Assembly (NCBI RefSeq): GCF_020360975.1
Contig: NW_025408667.1
Location: forward strand, 2,480,001 to 2,544,000
Length of the DNA stretch: 64,000 nt
Direction of reading: 5' to 3'
Origin: Hirsutella rhossiliensis
Lineage: Eukaryota; Ascomycota; Sordariomycetes; Hypocreales; Ophiocordycipitaceae
The notes beneath the pieces are model-generated. The model was not told the DNA's origin, made no database searches, and saw nothing but the letters and a program-made list of their open reading frames with translations. Below, one piece after another: positions 54,723-64,000 of this stretch (position 1 is the stretch's first letter; each line of letters starts with the position of its first letter). Made by a program: the position numbers and the translations under genes.

Positions 54723-55926
54723 ATGCGGCTGCTCTTGGTCCTTGCCATTGCCATCGAGGCCCTCGGCACGGCGCAGGCCCTGCCCCGAGCCATGCCATCA
54801 CCGCCCTCCCGTTACCAACGCCTCGGGCGCGACCTCGACGGCGACGCCAGCGCCGGGGGCTTCTACCGCTTCGAATGGGTCAGCAGCTCCCTGCAGGCCG
54901 GCGACCGGCTCGCGCGGTCCTCGGCGCCATTCTACCAGCACTCGGACCCCGACCAGCGGCTAACGGGCGCGTCGATTGCCTTTCTCAAGCAGCAGGGCAT
55001 CTCGCACGTCATCAGCCTCAACGCCGAGGCCAACAGCCCGGCCATCCGGGACGCGCTAACCAAGAACGGCATCGCGTACACGGCGCTGCCGGTGCGCGAC
55101 TTTGAGAGCCCGACGCTCGACGACTTCAAAAAGGGCCACCGCGCCTTTGAGCAGCACCGCGCCGGCACCCTCGTGTGGTGCGGCTACGGCCACGGCCGCA
55201 CCGGCACCATGGTCACGGCGCTGCAGGTCTACAGCGAGCAGGCCCGCCCGGACCCGCGCCGCCTGCTGCCGGCCGACTTCAGCAAGAACCACGTCGAGAC
55301 GGCCGGCCAGATTCGGCTGCTGAACAAGCTGCAGCGTAGCCTGCAGCCGGGCGCCTTCCGGAAGACGGCCGAGAACGCCGTGAAGATGCCCAGCGCCGCG
55401 TGGGGCAAGGCCTTGGGCAACAATGCGCCCGACGCGCCGGCGCTGGCGCCCAAGCCGAAGCCGGCATCGCAGGCCAAGACGGCCGACGACAAGGCCGTCG
55501 TCGCCTCGTCCAAACCGGGCGCCAAGGTGCCCAAGTCTGTCGGCGACTGGTGGGCGGAACAGATGGCGGCCAAGCCGTCCAAGGGCATGGCCAAGTCTAT
55601 CGGCGACTTGTGGGCGGACCAGATGGCGGCCAAGCCGCCCAAGGGCGTGCCCAAGAAGATTGTCGTCGGCATGCCCGGCGCGGGCCTGGCCAACCCCGGC
55701 TTCAACCCCCCCGTCGGCAAGAACCTTGTCCCCACCGCCAAGGGGCCCGGAAACATGGTAAGCGACTGCTGCGGACCGAAACACGACGTGTTCTAAGCCG
55801 TCTTTGCAGTTCTATTCCGGAAAGGGGCGGCCTGGCGTCTTTGTCGGTCGCACCTTTGGCGGCCGCTTTGGCGGCCCCAGGGTGGCGGGAGGCTTCGTCG
55901 GCGCGCCTGGGGTCAGGAGGCCGTGA
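54723..55926 (+). CDS. Predicted secreted dual-specificity-type phosphatase (CX5R), two exons
   Basis: Exons 54723-55757 and 55810-55926, with a 52-bp phase-0 intron; product 383 residues. Residues 1-19 form a signal peptide (MRLLLVLAIA core, cleavage likely after AQA). The catalytic domain spans about 46-205: the P-loop WCGYGHGRTGTM has nucleophile Cys153 and Arg159, and the probable general acid is Asp126 in VRDFESP. Trp replaces the usual His before the Cys. Residues 222-265 form an Ala/Lys/Pro linker, followed by two tandem 20-residue repeats (about 269-308, KSVGDWWAEQMAAKP and KSIGDLWADQMAAKP) and a Gly/Arg-rich tail from exon 2. Coding DNA is very GC-rich with no RIP. Expected reaction: phosphate removal from phosphoprotein or another phosphoester outside the cell or in a host; the substrate is unknown. 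Family clear, role inferred. Confidence 0.87.
55530..55649 (+). repeat. 60-bp tandem repeat inside the phosphatase gene
   Basis: Two units of 60 bp in frame, differing at a few sites, encode the KS(V/I)GD(W/L)WA(E/D)QMAAKP repeat. A third partial start (VPKK) follows. The unit may vary in number between strains. Confidence 0.7.
55758..55809 (+). other. Predicted 52-bp spliceosomal intron in the phosphatase gene
   Basis: The 5' site is GTAAGC and the 3' site TTTGCAG, with a CTAAG branch-like motif 16-20 bases before the 3' end. Splicing joins codon 345 (ATG) to TTC in phase 0 and opens 38 more codons (FYSGKGRPGVFVGRTFGG...) to the TGA at 55924-55926. The intron contains an in-frame TAA (55794-55796), so retention gives a 357-residue product ending CCGPKHDVF. 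Confidence 0.72.
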
Positions 55927-56225
55927 CGGCGCCAGGGGTTAATTTTTCTCGGATACTGTGTATATACATCTATACATCTATATATTTGGTATTTGATGTT
56001 TGATAGAGTAATGCTATTTGTATATACACATATCTCTATTCGTACAAACGCCCCATTTTTAAGATACGTACTAACCCCATCCCGCCCCGCCTATTTGTAC
56101 CGCGCCCGCATGGCAGGTAGCGGTACCGCCTAAATGCCCGCGCCCGAGCCCGCCTATATACATACACCACATATAAGGCAAGAAAGGCCGCATAACGTAT
56201 GCCTCTTAATTCGCTTAAATAACGC
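55927..56225 (+). other. 3' flank of the phosphatase gene
   Basis: AT-rich non-coding DNA with TATACATC repeats (55963-55985), a plausible 3' UTR and polyadenylation region. CpA is still present to about 56200. No gene seen; the 63-codon minus frame at 56036-56227 is not convincing. Confidence 0.45.
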
Positions 56226-57125
56226 ATTTCCGGGCCTTAAGCTCGAAGTTAAGATAATCGGCCTATTAATTAATCCGGCCCCTCTAGCGCTTACGGCTAT
56301 ATAGGCGGCGGCGGTCGCCCCTACTTAATGGCCTCCTACTTAACGAGCCCTCTAACGCCTAACGAAGCTAAAGGCGCGCTCCTCTTACCGCGTCCTCCTC
56401 TTAATCCCTTTCCCCTTATATTTCCTCGGGCTAACGATCTTTATTATAACGCTATAAGAGAACGCAGGCTATAGATAGCTTATTATTATAGGGGCGGCCG
56501 CGTATAACCGTAATAACGTTAGGATCGTAGATTCGTAATAATAGCTCTTTAGGGTCCTAATAGTAATAATTAGTAAAGAAATTACGAGAAAGGGGGGGGG
56601 TCTTTACTAATAGCTTCTTAAGCTACTAGTATAAGAGAATATTACGCTTTTTAAGCGTTAACCTAGCTTCGAGGCGTTAAAGGATTATATATATATAAGG
56701 TAGCCTAAATTAGTATTTAAATCGCCCGCTATAAGGCTATAACGGCTATAGCTCTTACGTTAGCGAGGGCATCGCGGTAAGGGTAAGCCTATATTACGTA
56801 GTAAGTAGGTTAACTACTTCGTAGGTAATTTTAACGCTAAGATCCCCGAGCTAAGTCTACCTAAGGAAATAATACCTCTATCGTATCTCTTACTAAGCGG
56901 CCTTCTATATATATATTATTTCTTTATTCTTAATTATTTATATAAGGGTATCGTAAAGATATAAGAGGTTAGAGGTGCCTATAACTAAATACGACTTTAT
57001 ATCCTTATAGGCAGTCTCGACTAAGCTATTTACCCGCTACCCGAAGTTATAATACTAGCTAATAAAGTAGCTTGCCTATTACTTATACTATAGTATATAT
57101 TCGTTCGAGATATAGGTTATAATAT
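56226..57125. other. Unclassified RIP-degraded DNA left of copia D2
   Basis: 900 bp with abundant TA and almost no CpA. It includes a G8 homopolymer near 56595 and TATATA runs. I could not recognise any domain or terminal repeat. It is probably an old repeat, since RIP acts on duplicated DNA. Confidence 0.4.
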
Positions 57126-57597
57126 TATCGCGAAGCGTGGCTTGATTTCGTAGTTCTCGGAGATATCCCTTAGCACGAGGGACCTAGGAAGCTAAAAAAA
57201 CAGGTTTTAAGGAAGGAGCTAAAAGGAGGTGCAGAGAGGAGGGTAGGGGCAAGAGGGGAAGCAGAAGTAGCGATAGCTTCCTATAGAGGTAGCGAGAAAT
57301 AAGACGGATATGCTAGCAACGGCTAGAAAGGAGGGGAAAAACCGGCAAAAAGCTCGGTAGTCGAGAGGACATTAGTAGCTTCTTTAAGTAGGATCTTCTT
57401 TATTAATTAAGATACTAGACGGGTATAAAGAAGGGCGTTAGATAGAGGAAAGAAGGAGAATTAAGGCAATATAACAATTACTCCCCTGCCGTAATTGCTG
57501 CTCCCGTAAGAATCAAATCTCTCTGCCCTGCCTATCCGACCCCTTACTTCTAATTTTACCTTCGTGCATTTTTATATACTTCTTATATCTCTCCTTA
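57126..57597 (+). repeat. 5' LTR of copia D2, 3' end deleted
   Basis: It matches 26268-26740 of D. After CTCTCCTT the sequence jumps to what is 26808 in D, removing the LTR end, primer site and leader hairpin. Confidence 0.88.
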
Positions 57598-57604
57598 TAT
57601 CCCT

Positions 57605-60600
57605 CGTAGCTTCCTTTTACCCCTCTTACTAGAAAAGCCGATTTTTACCCGACTTTTCTAGCCTTCCCCGTAATAATATCGAAAAACGACTCTGCCGCCC
57701 TTACGGTCCGTAGGACGATTCTTATAGAGCCCTAAGATTAGGATAAGTAGGTAAAGGAGCTACGGGCTCGTATAGATAGGACTATCTATAATTTAGTCTT
57801 TTCTAATAAGCAGGACCCTCTCGAGCCCCCTCTTTGTCCTAGGGCAACGGACTTTATAAAGGGAGCTTCCCTCTTCTCCGAGCTAACCTCCGTATAGCAG
57901 AGAGCTTTTTCTGCTGCCTTAGGTAACTACGAGAGTCACCGTAAGGAATACCTTTACGAGATAAAGCTGCTAACTACTGCACGCACGGCAATAACGGAAT
58001 CCGTTAGTACCGTAAAGCTAATTACTCTTTAAGAGGAAGAGACTCCTAGGCAGTGGCTTTTAAAGCTCGAGACCTCGATAGCTCCCTCGAGAGGTTATAT
58101 AACTAACCGTATTAAGAAGACCTATACGGCCCACCTAGGAGCCTTTTCTGCTAGGAACCTACTAGCTTCTTCGTGGCTAGCTAAGTAGGAAGAAATCCTC
58201 GAGGAAGCTAACTAATACTTCCTTATAGAAGCTCTTTCCGGCTAGTAGCTATAGGATATATCTCTATTAATAAAACCTATTAGTAACGGTTACTCGACTA
58301 TCTTTCGAGAAGCTAGCCGGGAACTAGATAAAGAGGCTGCTTAAGTATAATAATAAGCAGTCTTATTCCTTCGTGGCTAGCACTCGACCTAGACGGCTCG
58401 ACCTGCTGCCCCGGCAGCTGCTGCAGCCCCTATTGCTGCGGCTCCCGCTGCTGCTACTGCGGCTGTTGCTCCTTCGGCTCCTCCTCCCTCGAGAGCCTTA
58501 ACGCCGTCGTTAACTGCAGCTGCGGCCCTAGGCCCGGCCCCGGCTCCGCCTCTTGCTCCGGGCCCGGCCCCGGTCCCGTTAGTTAGACCGGCCCGACTAG
58601 TCCCCTAATAGACCTTTTAGTCCGTTAGTCGAAAAATCAGGGAACTAGTCGAAATCGAACCTCTTCGTTAAAATCAGCAATAAGGGGTAAAAAGGGGAGG
58701 TTTTTAAGGAGACCTTCCGGATCGGGACGAGGATTCCTCGAAGAAACAGAAGACTAGACGACGAAACGGCTGCCTAGTATATAAATCCCTAGGTTATCGA
58801 TTATTATAATACTAGTAGGTCTTCGAGGAAAACCGACCTAAAGGATTTAACCCTTTAAAGAGGCTATAAGAAACGATATAATAGTCTCTTAAGGAGGACC
58901 CCTTATTATAGAAGAAGATAGACGAGATTTAGGTTGCTAAGAAATAGCAACTAACGCCGCTGCCCTTATTTAAGCCGTAAATTCAAGGAAAAATCGTTAG
59001 TATAGTAAATCCAGCCTTCGTCTTCCCTATAGATTAATAAGGCTAAGACCAACTATTAGAGCCCTCCGATTATCCCCTACGAAAATCAGCTATCCTTAAC
59101 TCTAGTACTTCCCTCGATATCTATAATATACTCTTACGATTCCGGTCCTTTAAGAAGGCACGGAGGGAATATCTTATTACCGGGGAATTAACTATATAGA
59201 TAGAGGGATATAGAAGGGTAAATTTTACGATGAAATTACCTAATAGGTCTATACGAATTCTTCGACGAAAAAGGGTAGCTTTTTGCCCTCGATTTTTAAC
59301 GAGCTTAATTTCCTTCCGCTTTCTTCGAAAGGAAGGGATCTTCTAAGATACGACGTCTAAGTATACGAGGCTAGTCTAGAAGAATTAGACTATCGGGCTT
59401 ATCGAGGAAAGATTCGGTTAATTTATTCTCGAATTCCGACCTATCCTTAGGAAGGAATCTCTTATGAAGTTAGCTTTCCCTGCTAGGAGGGTAGGTTTAA
59501 AGGACCCTCTTCCGGCAGCCTAAGGAGACGGTCTTCTTTAGCACGCACGACTTAGTTACGGGCCCCCTAGCTTTATATAAGCTAGGCTAATAATAGGGCG
59601 TATAAATAAGGGGCCTAAAGACCGTCGAATACGAATACTATAGCTAAGGGAAGACTAAGAGACGAATTTCTAGACGGACCCTAATACGGCCGGACTAGCC
59701 GTGTAAGGAAATTTAGGTCGACTAGACTAACGTCTCTAGGGATTAGGAAAGCTTCGTTAGGGTAATGTTTTTTATAGACGCCTTTTTAGGGATAGTTTTC
59801 TACTATTTCTTACGGACCTACCTAAGTATAACTAGTCTGCCCTCTAGGACTTCGTTAACTAGATAAATTCCTACTTCGGCTACGAGGTAAAGAAGATACG
59901 GTCTAAGGGAGAGTTATTTACGAAGTATATCTTAAATTAGCTTCGAAAAAGGGGCATTCTACCCCTCCCGTTAGCACCGAATACCTAGGCCTAGAACGGA
60001 GGGGCAGAAAGATTAGGGGGTGCTATAATAGAAAGGGCCCGTACGATAAGACTTACTATAAGGCTTCTATACGACCTTTAGAGGGAAGTTATTACTACCT
60101 TCGTGCCTACGGCTATAAGGTATATACAATAACTGCCGATATATAGCTAAAAAGGAAGAAGAAAAGAAAGCTTAATCTAAGAGCCTTTATTAGTTACCTC
60201 GTTAGTTATAATTCTACGAAAATCTTCCGGATCTAGATTCCTTTTCTATAGAAGGTTATTTCGACTAGGGATATGATTTTTAACGAATCTAGCTTCTTCG
60301 ACGGAAAGAGGGATTAATAGCCCCTCTTACTCTCTTAACGTTAGCTAATTTAAAAGATTTAAATCCCCCCTTCCTAATAGTCTTAAGAAGAGGTCCTAGA
60401 CGAAGAAACGGAAGAAGAAACCGACGTTAAAGTAGTCGAGGATAACGCCGACTTCGAAGAGGAAGCTACTAGATTAGATAATCTAGACGAAGAAGGAGAC
60501 TATAGGAAAGCGGTAGAGCTAGAATACGCCTACCTCCCTACGCCTCCTCTTACGGAATAAGAAGAAGATCTAGAAGCAGCTTTTTTAGTTAGTCTTCCCG

Positions 60601-60766
60601 TCTCGACCCCTAAGGGGGTAGGAAAGGCACCTCTCTTAAAGGATTACCCGGCTGCCCTTTTATCCCTACTTCGAGAGGCAAAGGAAGGTATAGGGCCCGA
60701 TACGAAAGAAGACTAACCTTTCCCCTATTTCGATCGTTTTTCCGACTTCTACCTAATACTAATAGA
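57605..60766 (+). pseudogene. Copia D2 gag-pol, truncated
   Basis: Same frame and domain order as D: gag with an Ala/Pro-rich GC island (58395-58590), a protease with NSS in place of DSG near 59100, integrase near 59530-60090, and the Glu/Asp-rich spacer near 60395-60500. Relative to D there is an internal deletion at about 60090 (D 29311 to about 29440) and several small ones. It ends at C3 before the RT. Confidence 0.8.
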
Positions 60767-61334
60767 TCTTAAGGTATATAAGCAAAAGCGGAATTTTAGG
60801 AAATCAAGGAATCACGTAAGACTACGTAATAGAGGGGAAGAAGGAGTATAAGGTAGGATTTTCAATGGAATTTATTAGTAGTGTATTAGTATATAGAAGA
60901 GGTGTTAAAGTTATTAATACTTAATCTATCTACTAGCGGACATGCTGTCTTATATAGACAATTATAGCTGAACGGAAGAACCTTTCGGGACCAGATTTAG
61001 GCTGCCGTATAGCCCTAAGACTAGGGAATTCCGTGATATCTTAAGTGAATCTGGAAGTGTCTTGGTTCCACTGATATTCGTGTTTAGAGGAGGTTGGTCG
61101 TGCCGGTGTTCTTAAGAGGTCTTAGCTAGCATTCTAAGCTAGCTCTGTTCCTTCGATTCCCGATTGTACGATAACCGGCAACCCGTTTAATGCATAATAA
61201 CATGCAAAATGACGAGCGATTCTTGCTCTATAGGATGTGATTTTGTCTATAATTAATATACTACTTATTGGCTTATATAATCGGGAGAGTATATTATAGC
61301 TGCTTTATTTATAATAGGAACACCGTTCCTTACA
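60767..61334 (-). repeat. 3' LTR of copia C3
   Basis: It ends CACCGTTCCTTACA, keeping the CA lost in C2. It lacks one copy of the AAGAGGTCTTT unit found in C2. Its partner is outside the window. Confidence 0.9.
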
Positions 61335-61700
61335 GCCTCCCTTAAAAAGTAGATTTATATACTCTTTACTGATTTATTATAGTAGTATATATATAGGGTA
61401 AAAACCTAATATAGGAAAACCATTCTTATACCTTAATAGGATATATAAAAACCTATTCTTTCTTAGGAAAAAAAAAATCCTTAGGTATAAACTAATAGAA
61501 AAACCTATGGTAGGAAAAATCTATAGTTATAATAATTATTTATAGGATAACCTTATATAAGGTAAAACCTATTATTGCTAGGAGAATCTTAATAGATAAA
61601 AACCTAGTAAATATTTCTCTAGGAAACCTAAAAAGGAAAAACCTAGTAGGGGAAAGATATAGAAAGCATAAGAAATATCTAAAAACCCCTTTTAATTGCT
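61335..61700 (-). repeat. Degenerate AGGAAAAACCTA repeats in the 3' region of C3
   Basis: Counterpart of 22551-22925 in C2, with the same unit order and small differences, including an A9 run near 61470. Confidence 0.6.
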
Positions 61701-61714
61701 TAGGAACTTATATT

Positions 61715-64000
61715 AAGGATAGACCGTTTCTAAATTTATAGAGTAATATAGGTCTTAATTACTTCGTAAAAATATCAGCTATATTATCTTCTAATTTAAT
61801 ATAAAAAACTCTAATTTCCCCTTCTCCTATACTAGTTCTAGTATAGTAATAGGCTAATCTTATATACTTAGACCTTTTATAAAATTCCGGATTTTCTGCT
61901 AATTTAATAGCAGCAGTATTATCCGTTAAAATAGGAGGTATAGTATTAGGAATCTTAATAGATAGATCCTTAGTAATATTTTTAAAAAGCATGTTTAAAT
62001 AAATAGCTTCTTTATTTGCCTCCTTAAGGCTAATATACTCTGCTTCGTAGGTAGAAAGGGCAACGGCTTTCTGCTTAGAGTAAGCCTAGCTTATTATATT
62101 ATTATATATATAAAAACAGTAACCGGAAAAAGATTTTCCGTCCGTTAAATCCGACGCCTAGCTAGAGTCGGTAAAACCCTTTATATATAGATAGGTAAAA
62201 GGGATATTGCAATTATATTTAATCTTTAGGCTAGAATTTATTTAAATATTTCTAAATTATATTTAAAGCCTTAAATGCGTCTAGTCGGGCTTAGCCATGA
62301 ATCTAGCGCAGGAAATTATAGAATATAAGATATCTAGCCTAGTAAATAAGGCTAAGTATAATAGAGATCCTATTTCTTTCTAAAATTACAATATATCTTC
62401 CTTAGAAGGTAATTCCTTTGCTTTTATAAGCTTAAAGCCTACTATAGCAGGTAAATTGAAGTTCCTAAACCTTCTTTATTAAATTCCTTTAATTTATTTA
62501 AGGTATAATTTTCTTAGGATATATATAGCTCTTTATTTTCTCGGTTTATTATAATATTTAGACCTAAGAAGTCTTTTATATCTCTAAGATAGTAAAATCT
62601 AGGAATTTAGATAATTCTTTAAATAATCTTTCTTCTATTATAGATTTAGAGGGCCCTACTATAAGAAAGTCGTCGACGTAAATTGCTAAGGCTATACTAT
62701 AGTCCTTATTTATAAATACTCCTTTATCTATTAAAAGAGGAAGAAATCCGAGATTATTTAGTATAATTTTCAAATAATTATACTAGAGCTTAGGACTTTG
62801 TTTTAGGCTATATAATGCTTTCTTTAGCTTTGCTTTAATTTGACCGGTTTTATATAGGTCTAGGAATTTAGTTAATTTAATTCCTTTAGCTCTATAAGCT
62901 AATCTATATTTTAAATAATATTCTTTAAGAGCGTATTCTTCGTAGCCTATAGGAAGATCGATATATACTTCGCTATCTATATCGGTATATACGAAGGCAT
63001 TTATTATATCTATTTGCAAAGCTTCGAATTCGTAGATAATAGCTAAAATAAGCAGAATTCTAATAGATTCAGGTCTAGCCGTAGTCGAGAAGGTATCTAG
63101 GAAATCTAAGCTATAGATCTGCTTAAATCCCTATATTACGAAACGGGCTTTATATTTTATTATATTATTTTAACTATCCTTCTTAATAGTATAGACCTAG
63201 CGGCCTCCTATAACCTCCCTATCCTTAGGGAGGTAGGAAAATTCCTAAGTTTTATATTTAATTAGCTAGATAATTTCCTTAATCATAGTATATTTCTAAA
63301 ATGCTATTTTAGGGTTATTTATTACCTATTTATATGTCTTTAGAATTTTTAGATCCTGATTTTCTATACTAGCTAGAATTAACTCAATAAAATCGCAGTT
63401 TAGAAATAAATTAACGTTAGGGTATTCGATATAGTTAGAATCGAACCCTTCCGGCTTCTTAGGTAATTCTACTACTATTTTACTAGTAGTAGGAATAGGA
63501 TCGTTATTTAGAGACTCTTCTTCTATAGAGGGCGAGGGACTTTTATCTCTAGGTTCTCTAGTAGCTTCCTCTATAGGGATATAGCTTTCTAGCTTATCTT
63601 TATTTAGAATAGAATTAAAATCAAAGGTATTATTACTACTAGAGATTTCTAGATTTTTATAAATTTATTTTCTAGTATAGTAATATCTCAGAGATAGTAA
63701 TCTTTCTCTTAGAAAAAGCCTAGATTTTATATGCATTTTCTAAATAGCCTACTATTATTCCCTTAAAGCTCTATTATCTAGCTTATCTTTAGGGTCTTTA
63801 TTCTTATAATATATAAGGCTTCAAAGGTCTTAATTTTATTTAAGGTCTCGAAGGGTAGTATTATATTATCCCTCTTTTCTATAGGACTTTTAAATCCTAT
63901 CGCAGAATGCGGTGATCTATTATATAAATAGGTAGCTATTAAAACAGCTTCTCCCTATAGATATTTAGGAAGCCTAGCAGTAAATAAAAGAGCTTATACT
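61715..64000 (-). pseudogene. Copia C3 pol: integrase part, RT, RNase H
   Basis: RNase H end at 61759-61992 with NTAAIKLAENPEFYKRSKYI and DNIADIFTK. The RT lies at 62576-63019: IDIINAFVYTDIDSEVYIDL, then LKKALYSLKQSPKL, and the intact catalytic YVDDFLIVGPSKS. A stretch of about 23 residues rich in Lys, Tyr and Leu (near 62855-62920) sits between the DVxNAF and KALY blocks. Integrase C-terminal and linker sequence follows to the window edge. There are fewer stops than in C2, but it is still broken. Confidence 0.82.

Larger units (their letters stand above)
57126..60766 (+). mobile_element. Ty1/copia element D2, 5' two-thirds, interrupted by C3
   Basis: Closely related copy of D. The 5' LTR (57126-about 57597) loses its last bases and the whole primer-binding site in a deletion of about 70 bp relative to D. 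Gag and pol follow collinearly with D to about D position 30110, where C3 is inserted. The rest should lie beyond the window. Confidence 0.9.
60767..64000 (-). mobile_element. Ty1/copia element C3, 3' half, runs off the window
   Basis: The 3' LTR is at 60767-61334 (568 bp, homologous to both C2 LTRs but keeping many CpA/TpG sites). The polypurine tract AAGGGAGGC (minus strand) adjoins it. Internal sequence is collinear with C2 22551-25230. It is inserted in D2, the reverse of the D-in-C2 nesting, and is less RIPed than C2. Confidence 0.9.

Noticed and set aside
55056..55784. 242-codon minus-strand frame in the phosphatase gene
   Set aside because: Shadow of the GC-rich plus-strand gene, whose catalytic motif and signal peptide are clear.
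56036..56227. Short minus-strand frame at the right edge of the island
   Set aside because: Low-complexity Arg/Tyr-rich translation crossing into RIPed DNA.
1..64000. Giant mobile element of the Starship type, CRISPR array or biosynthetic cluster
   Set aside because: No tyrosine recombinase, cargo genes, spaced direct repeats or biosynthetic enzymes were seen; the repeats are fully explained by retroelements and one DNA transposon.

Overview
ORGANISM AND STATE. This is eukaryotic DNA, almost certainly from a filamentous ascomycete (Pezizomycotina). Three things point there: a small GT-AG intron, the transposon set (chromodomain Ty3/gypsy, Ty1/copia, Tad1-like LINE, MULE), and the mutation pattern of repeat-induced point mutation (RIP). 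In most of the window CpA/TpG has become TpA, former Trp and Gln codons are TAG/TAA, Cys is Tyr and catalytic Asp is Asn. No bacterial genes, rRNA or CRISPR array were seen. Species is not determined.

LAYOUT. About 96% of the window is nested transposons whose boundaries can be placed by terminal repeats and target-site duplications (TSDs). (1) 1-11868: chromovirus A (+), split by a MULE DNA transposon (653-9779), itself split by copia C1 (3207-9654). (2) 12110-20625: full-length chromovirus B (-), carrying two adjacent miniature LTR elements (TRIM X and Y, 16133-16889). (3) 21225-37773: chromovirus E (-), 3'-truncated, split by copia C2 (-, 21973-34331), which is split by copia D (+, 26268-32544); E also carries TRIM Y2 (35151-35549). 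(4) 37774-40046: unclassified RIP-degraded DNA. (5) 40047-53953: Tad1-like LINE (+), split by chromovirus G (-, 41548-51345), the least mutated gypsy element. (6) 53954-56225: a 2.3 kb island without RIP, holding a MITE and the one convincing host gene. (7) 56226-57125: unclassified RIP-degraded DNA. (8) 57126-64000: copia D2 (+), interrupted at 60767 by copia C3 (-), which runs off the window.

THE HOST GENE. 54723-55926 (+) encodes a predicted secreted CX5R phosphatase of dual-specificity type, with an Ala/Lys/Pro linker and two tandem 20-residue repeats. A 52-bp intron near the 3' end restores a 383-residue Gly-rich product; keeping the intron gives a 357-residue product ending at a stop inside it. 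A lone, GC-rich, probably secreted enzyme gene inside a RIP-mutated transposon block is the setting usual for fungal effector or niche-specific genes; that role is inference.

HOW THE ELEMENTS RELATE. A, B and G all carry a chromodomain after integrase, which fits accumulation in heterochromatin. Copia D and TRIMs X, Y and Y2 share a primer site that matches the anticodon arm of initiator tRNA-Met, followed by a stem-loop whose sequence changes while its pairing is kept; D is therefore a candidate helper for the TRIMs. A and B both carry an antisense cysteine-rich/coiled-coil ORF near the 3' LTR, and G carries an extra sense ORF of about 609 codons after pol.
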